Below are positions 1 to 13,139 of a DNA stretch of 64,000 bases, piece after piece. Origin of the DNA: Deinococcus sedimenti (GTDB taxonomy: Bacteria; Deinococcota; Deinococci; Deinococcales; Deinococcaceae); contig NZ_BMQN01000002.1 of the NCBI RefSeq assembly GCF_014648135.1, forward strand, positions 1 through 64,000, given 5' to 3'. Both the position numbers and the translations under genes were made by a program. The notes below the pieces were generated by a model that was not told where the DNA came from, ran no database searches, and saw only the letters and a list, made by a program, of their open reading frames with translations. Within the stretch, counting starts at the first letter, position 1. Each line of letters begins with the position of its first letter.

Positions 1-74
1 AAGGTCTGCGCTTCGCGATCCGCGAAGGTGGCCGTACCGTCGGCGCCGGCGTCGTCGCCAAGGTCCTGGAGTAA
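1..74 (+). CDS. tuf: Elongation factor Tu, C-terminal end (partial)
   Basis: Frame 3 from the left edge encodes the last 23 residues of EF-Tu, ending in the family's typical tail ([16 protein letters not shown] then LE) and TAA at 72-74. EF-Tu is the GTPase that delivers aminoacyl-tRNA to the ribosome. Most of the gene lies outside the window. It sits 5 bases before rpsJ, which is the usual junction of the str and S10 operons, so read-through transcription into the S10 operon is likely. Confidence 0.95.
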   Translation, partial: GLRFAIREGGRTVGAGVVAKVLE

Positions 75-79
75 TCGAC

Positions 80-1913
<1,834 letters not shown>

Positions 1914-1921
1914 GGAGAGAT

Positions 1922-2760
<839 letters not shown>

Positions 2761-2773
2761 GGGAGGGTAGGAC

Positions 2774-3455
<682 letters not shown>

Positions 3456-3456
<1 letters not shown>

Positions 3457-4201
3457 TGGGTAACAAGATCAACCCGAACGGCTTCCGCCTGGGCATCACC
3501 CGCACGTGGAACAGCCGCTGGTACGCCGGTAAGAAGCAGTACGCCGGTCTGCTGAAAGAAGACGAGAAGATCCGCAAGCTCGTCGGCAAGAAGCTGAACG
3601 CCGCCGGCATCGCGCGCATCGAGATCGAGCGCGCCGGCCAGCAGGTCAACGTGATTATCAGCGCCGCGAAACCCGGCATCGTGATCGGCAAGGGTGGGGA
3701 GTCCATCAAGGAACTCCGCCAGGACATCGAGCGCCTCGTGTCCGCCGGGACCGTGGCCGTGAACGTCGCCGAGATCCCCAACCCCAACATCAGCGCGCCC
3801 CTGGTCGCCCTGCGCATCGCCGAGCAGATCGAACGCCGCTTCGCGTTCCGCCGCGCCATGAAGCAGGCCGCCCAGCGCGTGATGGAGAGCGGCGCCCGCG
3901 GCGTCAAGATCATCCTGTCCGGCCGCCTCGGTGGCGCCGAGCAGGCCCGCACCGAGATGGTCCGCGAAGGCCGCGTGCCCCTGCACACCCTGCGCGCCGA
4001 CATCGACTACGGCACCGCCCGCGCCGAGACCACCTACGGCTCGCTGGGCATCAAGGTCATGGTCTTCACCGGTGAAGTCATCGGCGGCAAGACCGAAAGC
4101 TACGCCCGCCCCCAGCGCCGCAACGACGAGCGCCGCCGTGAAGACGGTGACCGCCCCAACCGCCGCCGCCCCGCTGCGCGGCGCCGCCCCGGAGGTGAGT
4201 G

Positions 4202-4202
<1 letters not shown>
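3456..4202 (+). CDS. rpsC: 30S ribosomal protein S3
   Basis: 248 residues with an N-terminal KH type II domain containing the GxxG loop ([13 protein letters not shown], about residue 70) and the C-terminal S3 domain. S3 lines the mRNA entry tunnel and contributes to helicase activity. The tail (from about residue 215) is arginine-rich and of low complexity. The stop TGA shares its A with the rplP ATG. Confidence 0.97.
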
Positions 4203-4613
<411 letters not shown>

Positions 4614-4627
<14 letters not shown>

Positions 4628-4814
4628 TATGCGTAACCTGCAGGCCGCCGATTTCGCCAAGGAAATCGACAGCCGCAAGAAGGAACTGATGGAGCTGCGC
4701 TTCCAGGCGGCCGTGGGCAACCTCGCCCAGCCCCACCGCGTCAAGCAGCTCCGCCGTGAAGTGGCTCAGCTCAACACCATCCTGAGCGAGCGCAGCAAAG
4801 GGGAGCAGGCATGA
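4614..4814 (+). CDS. rpmC: 50S ribosomal protein L29
   Basis: 66 residues forming the two-helix L29 hairpin ([10 protein letters not shown]... [16 protein letters not shown]). L29 sits near the exit tunnel beside L23. It overlaps rplP by 14 bases and rpsQ by 4, so it is expressed by coupled translation inside the S10 operon. Confidence 0.96.
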
Positions 4815-5091
4815 AGAAGACCTTTACCGGCGTCGTCGTCAGCGACAAGGCCGACAAGACCGTCAGCGTGAAGGTCGAACGCAAGTTCGCCCACCCCCTG
4901 TACGGCAAGGTCGTCACCCGCAGCCACAAGTACGCTGCGCACGACGAGAACAACGAGTACAAGATCGGTGACCGCGTCGAGATCATCGCCGTGCGTCCCA
5001 TCAGCAAGACCAAGACCTGGAAGGTCACCAAGCTGATCGAGCGCCCCCGCGGCATCGAGACCACCGCCGTGGAAACCGAGGGGGGTAAAGC

Positions 5092-5095
<4 letters not shown>
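4811..5095 (+). CDS. rpsQ: 30S ribosomal protein S17
   Basis: 94 residues with the OB-fold of S17 ([20 protein letters not shown], then the [10 protein letters not shown] motif) and a C-terminal helix extension that is characteristic of the longer Thermus/Deinococcus form. S17 is a primary 16S rRNA binder. It is the last gene of the classical S10 operon and overlaps rplN by 4 bases, so S10 and spc genes are continuous here. Confidence 0.96.
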
Positions 5096-5843
<748 letters not shown>

Positions 5844-5851
5844 CCACTCCG

Positions 5852-5922
5852 GGCCGCCGCCCACACACGTGACATTGCGGCGGCCTGAGCGGCGCTCTCT
5901 GAAAAACTGGGAGACCGCTCGA
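5852..5922 (+). promoter_or_regulatory. Two hairpins in the rplX-rplE gap (possible S8 translational operator)
   Basis: A perfect 9-bp stem (5852-5860 with 5877-5885) is followed by a second, bulged stem (GAGCGG near 5886 pairing with CCGCTC just before the rplE ribosome-binding site, with an inner TCTC/GAGA). In E. coli, S8 represses the spc operon by binding mRNA at the same gene junction. The fold is seen; its role as an S8 site is inference. Confidence 0.4.
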
Positions 5923-5933
5923 AGGAACCCACC

Positions 5934-6473
5934 ATGCAGCAACTGAAAACCAAGTACAACGAGCAGGTCCGCCCTGCCATGATGCAGCAGTTCGGCTACT
6001 CCAGCGTGATGGCCGTGCCCCGCATCGAGAAGATCGTCGTCAACGAAGGCCTCGGCAGCGCCAAGGAAGACAGCAAGGCGATCGACAAGGCCGCCAAGGA
6101 ACTGGCGCTGATCACCCTGCAGAAGCCCATCGTCACCAAGGCGAAAAAGAGCATCAGCAACTTCAAGCTGCGCCAGGGCATGCCCGTGGGCATCAAGGTC
6201 ACGCTGCGCGGCGAGCGCATGTTCGTGTTCCTCGAAAAGCTGATCAACATCGGCCTGCCCCGCATCCGTGACTTCAAGGGCGTGAACCCTAACGCCTTCG
6301 ACGGCCGCGGCAACTACAACCTGGGCATCAAAGAACAGCTGATCTTCCCCGAAATCACCTACGACATGGTCGACAAGGTGCGCGGCATGGACATCACCAT
6401 CGTGACCACCGCGAAGACGGACGAAGAAGCCCGCGCGCTCCTGCAAGCCATGGGCCTGCCCTTCCGCAAATAA
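5934..6473 (+). CDS. rplE: 50S ribosomal protein L5
   Basis: 179 residues with the L5 core ([43 protein letters not shown]). L5 binds 5S rRNA in the central protuberance and contacts P-site tRNA. The ATG follows GAAGGAA. The 90-base gap before it, unlike the overlaps elsewhere in the operon, suggests a separate translational control point. Confidence 0.97.
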   Translation: MQQLKTKYNEQVRPAMMQQFGYSSVMAVPRIEKIVVNEGLGSAKEDSKAIDKAAKELALITLQKPIVTKAKKSISNFKLRQGMPVGIKVTLRGERMFVFLEKLINIGLPRIRDFKGVNPNAFDGRGNYNLGIKEQLIFPEITYDMVDKVRGMDITIVTTAKTDEEARALLQAMGLPFRK

Positions 6474-6486
6474 GGACGGATGAACA

Positions 6487-6672
6487 ATGGCTAACACTTC
6501 CAAAGTCGTCAAAGCTGCGCGCGGCCACAAGTTCGCCGTGCAGAACTACAACCGCTGCAGCCGCTGCGGTCGCGCCCGCGGGTACTACCGCTTCTTCGGC
6601 CTGTGCCGCATCTGCATCCGCGAGATGGCGCACAAGGGCGAACTGCCCGGCGTGAAGAAAGCCAGCTGGTAA
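6487..6672 (+). CDS. rpsN: 30S ribosomal protein S14, zinc-binding type
   Basis: 61 residues, the short (type Z) S14 with a CxxC-x12-CxxC zinc ribbon at C24, C27, C40 and C43. S14 belongs to the 3' domain of the 30S head. The zinc form (also called rpsZ) is the normal one in Thermus and Deinococcus. No zinc-free paralogue is seen in the window. A strong terminator follows 16 bases downstream, so this gene ends the first transcription block. Confidence 0.96.
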   Translation: MANTSKVVKAARGHKFAVQNYNRCSRCGRARGYYRFFGLCRICIREMAHKGELPGVKKASW

Positions 6673-6688
6673 TCAGCTGACACCCCTC

Positions 6689-6715
6689 AAGGCCTCCCCA
6701 CCCGGGAGGTCTTTT
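6689..6715 (+). terminator. Rho-independent terminator after rpsN
   Basis: A 10-bp stem (6689-6698 with 6704-6713, one G-U pair) with a 5-base loop runs into TTTT. It would stop or attenuate transcription between rpsN and rpsH. Confidence 0.75.
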
Positions 6716-6769
6716 GCCTTGGTCCGCATGACTGCCCAGAAGTGTACGCCCCGACGTGTGAACCTCGAC

Positions 6770-6798
6770 TTGTGGAGGCCGCGCAGAACTGATACACT
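6770..6798 (+). promoter_or_regulatory. Candidate promoter and long leader for rpsH
   Basis: TTGTGG (6770-6775) and TACACT (6793-6798) are separated by 17 bases, which fits a housekeeping sigma factor. Transcription would start near 6805, leaving a leader of about 240 bases with several G/C-rich complementary stretches before rpsH. The 372-base gap 6673-7044 holds the terminator, this promoter and the leader; no gene is credible in it. Confidence 0.5.
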
Positions 6799-7044
6799 CC
6801 CAAGTTGCCGTGCCTTGAAAGAGGAACGGACGCAGTGCCCCCCGGATACGAACCTGTCGCCTTGAGAGGTCATCGTCCGGTGGTGGTGAAGACCCAACAG
6901 AAGAGACGCGCCACCTTGTGGCCCCCGCTTCCACTTGGGGAGAATCGCGCCCGACCGCCAGCTTGCCTGGGGCCGGGCCACCTGCCGGGAGCAGGCCCCC
7001 ACGCGGGGAACCAGCCCGGATCAACACCAGCCCATGGAGGCTAC

Positions 7045-7446
7045 ATGTTGAGTGATCCCATCGCCGATATGCTCACGCGCATCCGCAACGCGACGCGCAC
7101 CCACAAGGAGACCGTGGACGTCCCGGCCTCCAAGTTCAAGGAGCAACTCGCCAAGCTGCTCGTGGCCGAAGGCTACGTTGCCAGCTACGAGCGCCTGCTG
7201 CCCGAAGGCCAGAAGTTCGACGTGCTGCGCCTGACCCTGAAGTACGGCGCCAAGCGCGAGCAGGTCATCAAGCACATCGAGCGCATCAGCCGCCCCGGCC
7301 GCCGCGCGTACGTGAGCGCCGAGAACCTGCCCCGCGTCCAGCGCGGCCTGGGCCTCGCCGTGGTGTCCACGAGCAAGGGCCTGCTGGCCGACCGCGACGC
7401 GCGCAAGCAGGGCGTCGGCGGCGAAGTCATCTGCGTCCTCTGGTAA
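7045..7446 (+). CDS. rpsH: 30S ribosomal protein S8
   Basis: 133 residues starting MLSDPIADMLTRIRNATRTHK, the standard S8 N-terminus. The ATG is preceded by GGAGG at 7036-7040. An open frame continues upstream to 6805 but encodes non-conserved sequence, so it is rejected. S8 is a primary binder of the 16S central domain and in E. coli the repressor of the spc operon. Here it is separated from rpsN by a terminator and a promoter. Confidence 0.97.
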   Translation: MLSDPIADMLTRIRNATRTHKETVDVPASKFKEQLAKLLVAEGYVASYERLLPEGQKFDVLRLTLKYGAKREQVIKHIERISRPGRRAYVSAENLPRVQRGLGLAVVSTSKGLLADRDARKQGVGGEVICVLW

Positions 7447-7539
7447 TCCCCACAGGGATTCCCGGCGCGCGAGCATCTCACCTGACCCCTCGGCCCCCAC
7501 AGCGGGCAGGCCGAATTTAAGGAAGAAGGAGGACAGACC

Positions 7540-8097
7540 ATGTCCCGAATTGGCAAACAGCCCATCGCCGTCCCGAACGGCGTGACCACCAGCACCCAGG
7601 ACGGCGTGTTCAAGGTCAAGGGCCCCAAAGGCGAACTGACCGTTCCCTACAACACCGAACTGACCATCAAGCAGGACGGCGACCAGCTGCTCGTCGAGCG
7701 TCCCAGCGACGCGCAGCGCCACCGCGCCCTGCACGGCCTGACCCGCACCCTCGTGGCGAACGCCGTCAAGGGCGTCAGCGACGGCTACACCATCAACCTG
7801 GAGCTCAAGGGCGTCGGTTTCCGCGCCAAGCTCGCCGGGAAGGCCCTGGAACTGACCATCGGTTACAGCCACCCCGTCGTGATCGAGCCCCCGGCCGGTG
7901 TCAGCTTCGCCGTGCCCGAACCCACCAAGATCGACGTGAGCGGCATCGACAAGCAGCTCGTCGGTCAGGTGGCCGCGAACGTCCGTAAAGTCCGCAAACC
8001 CGACGCCTACCACGGCAAGGGTGTTCGCTTCGCTGGTGAGAAGATCAGCCTCAAGGCCGGTAAGGCTGGCGCCACCGGCGGGAAAGGGAAGAAATAA
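7540..8097 (+). CDS. rplF: 50S ribosomal protein L6
   Basis: 185 residues starting [12 protein letters not shown], with two similar alpha/beta domains and the C-terminal [13 protein letters not shown] signature. L6 binds near the sarcin-ricin loop and contacts elongation factors. AAGGAGG precedes the ATG. The stop overlaps the rplR start (TAATG). Confidence 0.97.
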   Translation: MSRIGKQPIAVPNGVTTSTQDGVFKVKGPKGELTVPYNTELTIKQDGDQLLVERPSDAQRHRALHGLTRTLVANAVKGVSDGYTINLELKGVGFRAKLAGKALELTIGYSHPVVIEPPAGVSFAVPEPTKIDVSGIDKQLVGQVAANVRKVRKPDAYHGKGVRFAGEKISLKAGKAGATGGKGKK

Positions 8098-8435
8098 TGG
8101 CTGCCCAGACGACCGTGCGCCGCAAGCTCCGCGCCCGCCGCAAAGTGCGGCAGGCCGCCGGAGATCGCCTGCGCCTCAGCGTGTACCGCTCCAGCAAGCA
8201 CATCTACGCCCAGATCATCGACGACAGCAAAGGCGTCACCGTGGCTGCCGCCAGCAGCGCCGCTGTCAAGACGGGCACCAAGACCGACACCGCCACCGCT
8301 GTGGGCAAGGCCCTCGCGGAAGCCGCTCTGGCCAAGGGCGTCAAGAAGGTTGTCTTTGACCGTGGTCAGTACCGCTACCACGGACGCGTGAAAGCGCTCG
8401 CCGACGCGGCGCGGGAGGGTGGCCTTGACTTCTAA
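8097..8435 (+). CDS. rplR: 50S ribosomal protein L18
   Basis: 112 residues with a basic N-terminus ([12 protein letters not shown]) and the conserved core ([41 protein letters not shown]). L18 binds 5S rRNA with L5 in the central protuberance. It overlaps the end of rplF by one base and contains the ribosome-binding site and start codon of rpsE within its 3' end. Confidence 0.97.
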   Translation: MAAQTTVRRKLRARRKVRQAAGDRLRLSVYRSSKHIYAQIIDDSKGVTVAAASSAAVKTGTKTDTATAVGKALAEAALAKGVKKVVFDRGQYRYHGRVKALADAAREGGLDF

Positions 8436-8946
8436 CCGACGTAACGACCGTATGGACCGCGAAAGCAGCGAATTCGAAGAGAAGATGCTGTTCGTCAACC
8501 GTACGAGCAAGACCTACCAGGGCGGCCGCCGCTTCCGCTTCGCTGCACTCGTGATCCTCGGCGACCGTAACGGCCGCGTGGGCATGGGCATCGGCAAGGC
8601 GAAAGAAGTGCCCGTGGCCATCGAGAAGGCCAAGAGCATCGCCCGCAAGAACATGATCATGGTGCCCGTCGAGAACGGCACCATCCCCCACGACATCGTG
8701 GGTGTGAACAGCACCAGCCGCGTGCTGCTCAAGCCCGCAGGCCCCGGTACCGGCGTGATCGCGGGCACCGTGCCCCGCAGCATCGCCGAACTGGCCGGCA
8801 TCACCAACCTGCTGTCCAAGGAACTCGGCAGCCGCAACAAGGTCAACGTGGCGTACGCCGTGTTCGACGGCCTGAAGAACCTCCGCACCGCCAAGCAGGT
8901 CCGTGCCCTGCGCGGCGAGGTGCAGCCCACCGGAGGCGCCCAGTGA
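8425..8946 (+). CDS. rpsE: 30S ribosomal protein S5
   Basis: 173 residues. The TTG at 8425 is chosen as start: it yields M-T-S-N-R-R-N-D, close to other Deinococcus S5 N-termini as far as I recall them, and GGAGGG at 8414-8419 is spaced 5 bases from it, whereas an in-frame GTG at 8419 overlaps that site. S5 has the dsRNA-binding-like N-domain ([19 protein letters not shown]) and C-domain and takes part in decoding accuracy. It overlaps rplR by 11 bases. Confidence 0.95.
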   Translation: MTSNRRNDRMDRESSEFEEKMLFVNRTSKTYQGGRRFRFAALVILGDRNGRVGMGIGKAKEVPVAIEKAKSIARKNMIMVPVENGTIPHDIVGVNSTSRVLLKPAGPGTGVIAGTVPRSIAELAGITNLLSKELGSRNKVNVAYAVFDGLKNLRTAKQVRALRGEVQPTGGAQ

Positions 8947-9110
8947 AAATCACCCTGAAGCGCAGCGTCATCGGTCGCCCTGGCTACCAGGTGAAGACCG
9001 TTCACGCGCTCGGCCTGAAGAAGATCGGCCAGACCCGCGAGGTCAGTGACACCCCCGCCGTCCGCGGTATGGTGAACACCGTCAAGCACCTGCTGGAGGT
9101 GCAAGAATGA
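8943..9110 (+). CDS. rpmD: 50S ribosomal protein L30
   Basis: A 55-residue gene with a GTG start (8943) overlapping the rpsE stop (GTGA) and ending in TGA at 9108-9110, overlapping rplO. Its sequence begins [20 protein letters not shown] and contains the L30 signature ([10 protein letters not shown], then a [12 protein letters not shown] helix). L30 binds 23S and 5S rRNA. The order rpsE-rpmD-rplO is canonical. Confidence 0.96.
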   Translation: MKITLKRSVIGRPGYQVKTVHALGLKKIGQTREVSDTPAVRGMVNTVKHLLEVQE

Positions 9111-9565
9111 AACTCCACGAACTCAAGCCCAACGCCGGCAGCCGCAAGAACCGCAAGCGCGTCGGTCGCGGCCCCGGTGGCACCGACAAGACCGCCGGTC
9201 GCGGTCACAAGGGCCAGAAGAGCCGCAGCGGCGCTGGCAAGGGTAGCTTCTTCGAAGGTGGCCGCAGCCGCCTGATCGCCCGCCTGCCCAAGCGCGGCTT
9301 CAACAACGTCGGCGTGACGTTCGAAGTCGTGAACCTGGCGCAGCTGGCGAACATCGAGGACGCCACCATCGACCGCAACGTGCTGGAACTCGCGGGCCTC
9401 GTGCGCCGCAAGAACCGCCCCGTGAAACTGCTCGGCAGCGGCGAGATCGCCCGCGCCGTGACCATTCACGTGGACGCCGCCAGCGAAGGCGCCGTGAAGG
9501 CCGTGGAAGCGGCCGGCGGCAAAGTCATCCTGCCCGAAGCGAACGAAGCCGAGAAGGCGGAGTAA
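9107..9565 (+). CDS. rplO: 50S ribosomal protein L15
   Basis: 152 residues starting [22 protein letters not shown], with the glycine/lysine/arginine-rich N-terminal extension that threads into 23S rRNA and the [15 protein letters not shown] motif. It is a late-assembly 50S protein. It overlaps rpmD by 4 bases and is immediately followed by secY (TAA then ATG with no gap). Confidence 0.97.
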   Translation: MKLHELKPNAGSRKNRKRVGRGPGGTDKTAGRGHKGQKSRSGAGKGSFFEGGRSRLIARLPKRGFNNVGVTFEVVNLAQLANIEDATIDRNVLELAGLVRRKNRPVKLLGSGEIARAVTIHVDAASEGAVKAVEAAGGKVILPEANEAEKAE

Positions 9566-10897
<1,332 letters not shown>

Positions 10898-10911
10898 ACC
10901 CAGCCTTGACG

Positions 10912-10945
10912 CGCGCCGCCCTCCCAGCCGGGGGCGGCGCGTTTC
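10912..10945 (+). terminator. Terminator hairpin after secY
   Basis: A perfect 10-bp G/C stem (10912-10921 with 10932-10941), loop of 10 bases, followed by TTTCCTGTT. Confidence 0.65.
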
Positions 10946-11036
10946 CTGTTCCCAGGGTGGGGACAGCCGTGTTCTGATCAGGACCGCGCGAATCTGACCT
11001 TCAGCCACTATGCTGAGGGGTGAACGGAGGACAACA

Positions 11037-11630
11037 GTGACTCAACCCAAACACAACGTCGTCATCTTCCTCGGGCCTCCCGGCGCGGGCAAAGGCACCC
11101 AGGCGGAACGACTGGCGCAGGACAAGGACCTCGTCAAGATCAGCACCGGCGATATCCTGCGCGACCACGTGGCGCGCGGCACCGAACTGGGCCAGCAGGT
11201 CAAGCCCATCCTGGACGCCGGGCAGCTCGTGCCGGACGACATCCTGATCGCGCTGATCCGCGACAAGCTGGCCAGCATGGACGCCGTGCGCGTCATCTTC
11301 GACGGCTTCCCCCGCACCACCGCGCAGGCGAAGGAACTGGACGTGCTGCTGGAGGAACTCGGCGCGCCCGTCAGTGCCGTGCCTCTGCTGGAGGTGCCGG
11401 ATCAGGTGCTGATCGACCGGATCGTGGACCGGGGCCGTCAGGCCGCCGCGCGCGGCGAGGCGGTGCGCAGCGACGACACCGAGGAGGTCGCCCGCAAGCG
11501 TCAGGAGATCTACCGCGAGCAGACTCAGCCGTTGATCGACTACTACAGCGCGCGCGGTCAGCTGACCCGCGTGGACGGCGTGGGCAGCATGGATGACGTG
11601 TACGGCCGCATCTTGGGCAGCATGAAGTAA
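11037..11630 (+). CDS. adk: Adenylate kinase
   Basis: 197 residues from a GTG start with GGAGG at 11026-11030; the upstream in-frame ATG at 11010 has no suitable site. Walker A GPPGAGKGT is at residues 13-21, with the NMP-binding ISTGDILRDH and the FDGFPRT motif. The lid is the short, zinc-free type (DRGRQAAARGEAVRSDD). The enzyme interconverts AMP, ATP and ADP in the cytosol. adk normally follows secY and precedes map-infA, but here an accessory block follows. Confidence 0.96.
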   Translation: MTQPKHNVVIFLGPPGAGKGTQAERLAQDKDLVKISTGDILRDHVARGTELGQQVKPILDAGQLVPDDILIALIRDKLASMDAVRVIFDGFPRTTAQAKELDVLLEELGAPVSAVPLLEVPDQVLIDRIVDRGRQAAARGEAVRSDDTEEVARKRQEIYREQTQPLIDYYSARGQLTRVDGVGSMDDVYGRILGSMK

Positions 11631-11644
11631 ACGCGGGTTCGAGG

Positions 11645-11684
11645 GGGGCGGGTGGTTCTGGCTGAGGCTGGAATCACCCGCCCC
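11645..11684 (+). terminator. Terminator hairpin after adk
   Basis: A perfect 10-bp stem (11645-11654 with 11675-11684), extendable by weaker pairs, followed by TTCGT. It separates adk from the MoxR/VWA cluster. Confidence 0.6.
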
Positions 11685-11716
11685 TTCGTATGCCCGGCAA
11701 TGCTCTTTGATCGGCG

Positions 11717-11762
11717 CGCTTGAGTCAGCCCGCTTGAGTCGGATGGGGGAATGCACTACATT
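11717..11762 (+). promoter_or_regulatory. Promoter of the MoxR/VWA operon with a 10-bp direct repeat
   Basis: CGCTTGAGTC occurs at 11717-11726 and again at 11731-11740, 14 bases apart. The second copy supplies a -35 (TTGAGT, 11734-11739), 17 bases from TACATT (11757-11762). The start of transcription would fall near 11769, inside the palindrome that follows. Confidence 0.5.
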
Positions 11763-11777
11763 ACGCTGGCAGCGTAA
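11761..11777. promoter_or_regulatory. 17-bp perfect palindrome, candidate operator
   Basis: TTACGCT-GGC-AGCGTAA, with 7-bp arms and a 3-bp centre, overlaps the predicted -10 and transcription start and ends 18 bases before the first gene of the operon. Size, outer bases and location resemble the DdrO-controlled radiation/desiccation motif of Deinococcus (TTATG-N7-CATAA), with one changed base per half-site. The palindrome is certain; the regulator is not known. Confidence 0.55.
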
Positions 11778-11795
11778 CGGCTGGAAGGATGCCCG

Positions 11796-13139
11796 ATGAC
11801 CCCACCCACCGACCCCATCCTGACCCTGGCCCCCGACACGGGCAGCGCCGCCAGCGCCCTCAAGCTCGCCACGCCCACCCGCTGGCCCGACCTGCACGCC
11901 GGACCCACCCACCTGTGGGGCCACTGCCAGGGCAGCGGCACCCAGCCGTACCTGACCGGGGTGGACCGCAGCGGCCCGGGCGCACCTGCCTTCAAGTGCT
12001 CCTGCCCCAGCCGCAAGTTTCCCTGCAAGCACGCCCTGGCGCTGCTCCTGCTGCACGAATCGCATCCGCAGCACTTCGGCACGGATCCCGCCCCGGACCC
12101 CATCCGGAAGTGGCTGGACGGCCGCGCTGAGAAACACGCTCCACCCGAATCCGACGCCGACCCGGCAGGGGAGACCCGCAGCGGGCCCGACCCCGCCGCG
12201 CAGGCCAAACGCCGCGCCGCGCGCGAGAAGAAGGTCAGCCTGGGCCTGGACGCCCTGCAGACCTTCCTGAAAGACCTCGTCCGCGACGGACTGGCGCAGG
12301 CTGCCGCGCGACCCTACAGCGACTGGGACACCCAGGCCGCCCGCCTCGTGGACGCCCAGGCGCCCGGCGCCGCGCGACTGGTCCGCATGATTCCCGAATT
12401 GCTGCCGCACCCGGACCGGCTGCTGGCGCACCTGGCCCGCCTGTACCTGCTGACCGAGGCGTGGCCGCGCCGCGACACCCTGACCGCCCCGCAGCAGGCC
12501 GACCTGCGCGCCGCGCTGGGCTTCCCGCTCGACAAGGCCGCCACCGTCGCCGCCGGGGGCACCGACACCCGCTGGCTGATCCTGGGCCACACCGTCAGCG
12601 ACGAGGAGCAGGTCCGCACCCGCCGCACCTGGCTGCACGAAGGCGGCACCACCGCGCTGCTGTTGGACTTCGCCGCGCCCGGCTGGCCCCTGCCGCCCAC
12701 CCTGCCCGCCGGGGGCAGCGTCCGCGCCCGCCTGAGCCCTGCCCCCGGCACGGTCCCCCAGCGGCACGTCCTGGACGGCGAGGCCACCCGAACCGCTCCC
12801 GCCCCCCTGCCCGCACCCGTCACCCTGGACAGCCTGCTCGACGCGCATGGGGCTGCCCTGGCCCTGAATCCCTGGCTGGAGCGCACCGCGCACCACCTCG
12901 GTCCCGTCACCGTCCACCCGCCCACGCGCGACGGCGACCCCTGGCGGGCCGGGGACGCACGCGGCAGCCTCCCGCTCGGCGGCAGCGACACCGCCCGCCT
13001 CACCCTGCTGGCCCTGGGCGGCGGGCACCCGCAGACGTTCACCGCCGAATGGGACGGGCAGAGCCTCACCCCCCTGTGCGCCGGGCAGGACGGCACCCTG
13101 CACCCCCTGGACGCCCCGGAGAACGACGATGGGTTCTGA
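11796..13139 (+). CDS. SWIM zinc-finger protein (YehQ-like)
   Basis: 447 residues with a SWIM motif, C68-x-C70...C77-x-H79, in the setting FKCSCPSRKFPCKHA. SWIM domains bind zinc and mediate DNA or protein contacts. The rest is alanine/proline-rich and not catalytic by any motif I can see. The ATG has GGAAGGA 6 bases upstream. It opens an operon that also encodes DUF5691, MoxR, DUF5682 and VWA proteins, the set related to E. coli yehL-yehM-yehP-yehQ. A role in substrate or nucleic-acid recognition is inference. Confidence 0.85.
   Translation: MTPPTDPILTLAPDTGSAASALKLATPTRWPDLHAGPTHLWGHCQGSGTQPYLTGVDRSGPGAPAFKCSCPSRKFPCKHALALLLLHESHPQHFGTDPAPDPIRKWLDGRAEKHAPPESDADPAGETRSGPDPAAQAKRRAAREKKVSLGLDALQTFLKDLVRDGLAQAAARPYSDWDTQAARLVDAQAPGAARLVRMIPELLPHPDRLLAHLARLYLLTEAWPRRDTLTAPQQADLRAALGFPLDKAATVAAGGTDTRWLILGHTVSDEEQVRTRRTWLHEGGTTALLLDFAAPGWPLPPTLPAGGSVRARLSPAPGTVPQRHVLDGEATRTAPAPLPAPVTLDSLLDAHGAALALNPWLERTAHHLGPVTVHPPTRDGDPWRAGDARGSLPLGGSDTARLTLLALGGGHPQTFTAEWDGQSLTPLCAGQDGTLHPLDAPENDDGF

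Noticed and set aside
6805..7044. An N-terminal extension of rpsH reaching to 6805
   Set aside because: Open but unlike S8, and GGAGG points to the ATG at 7045.
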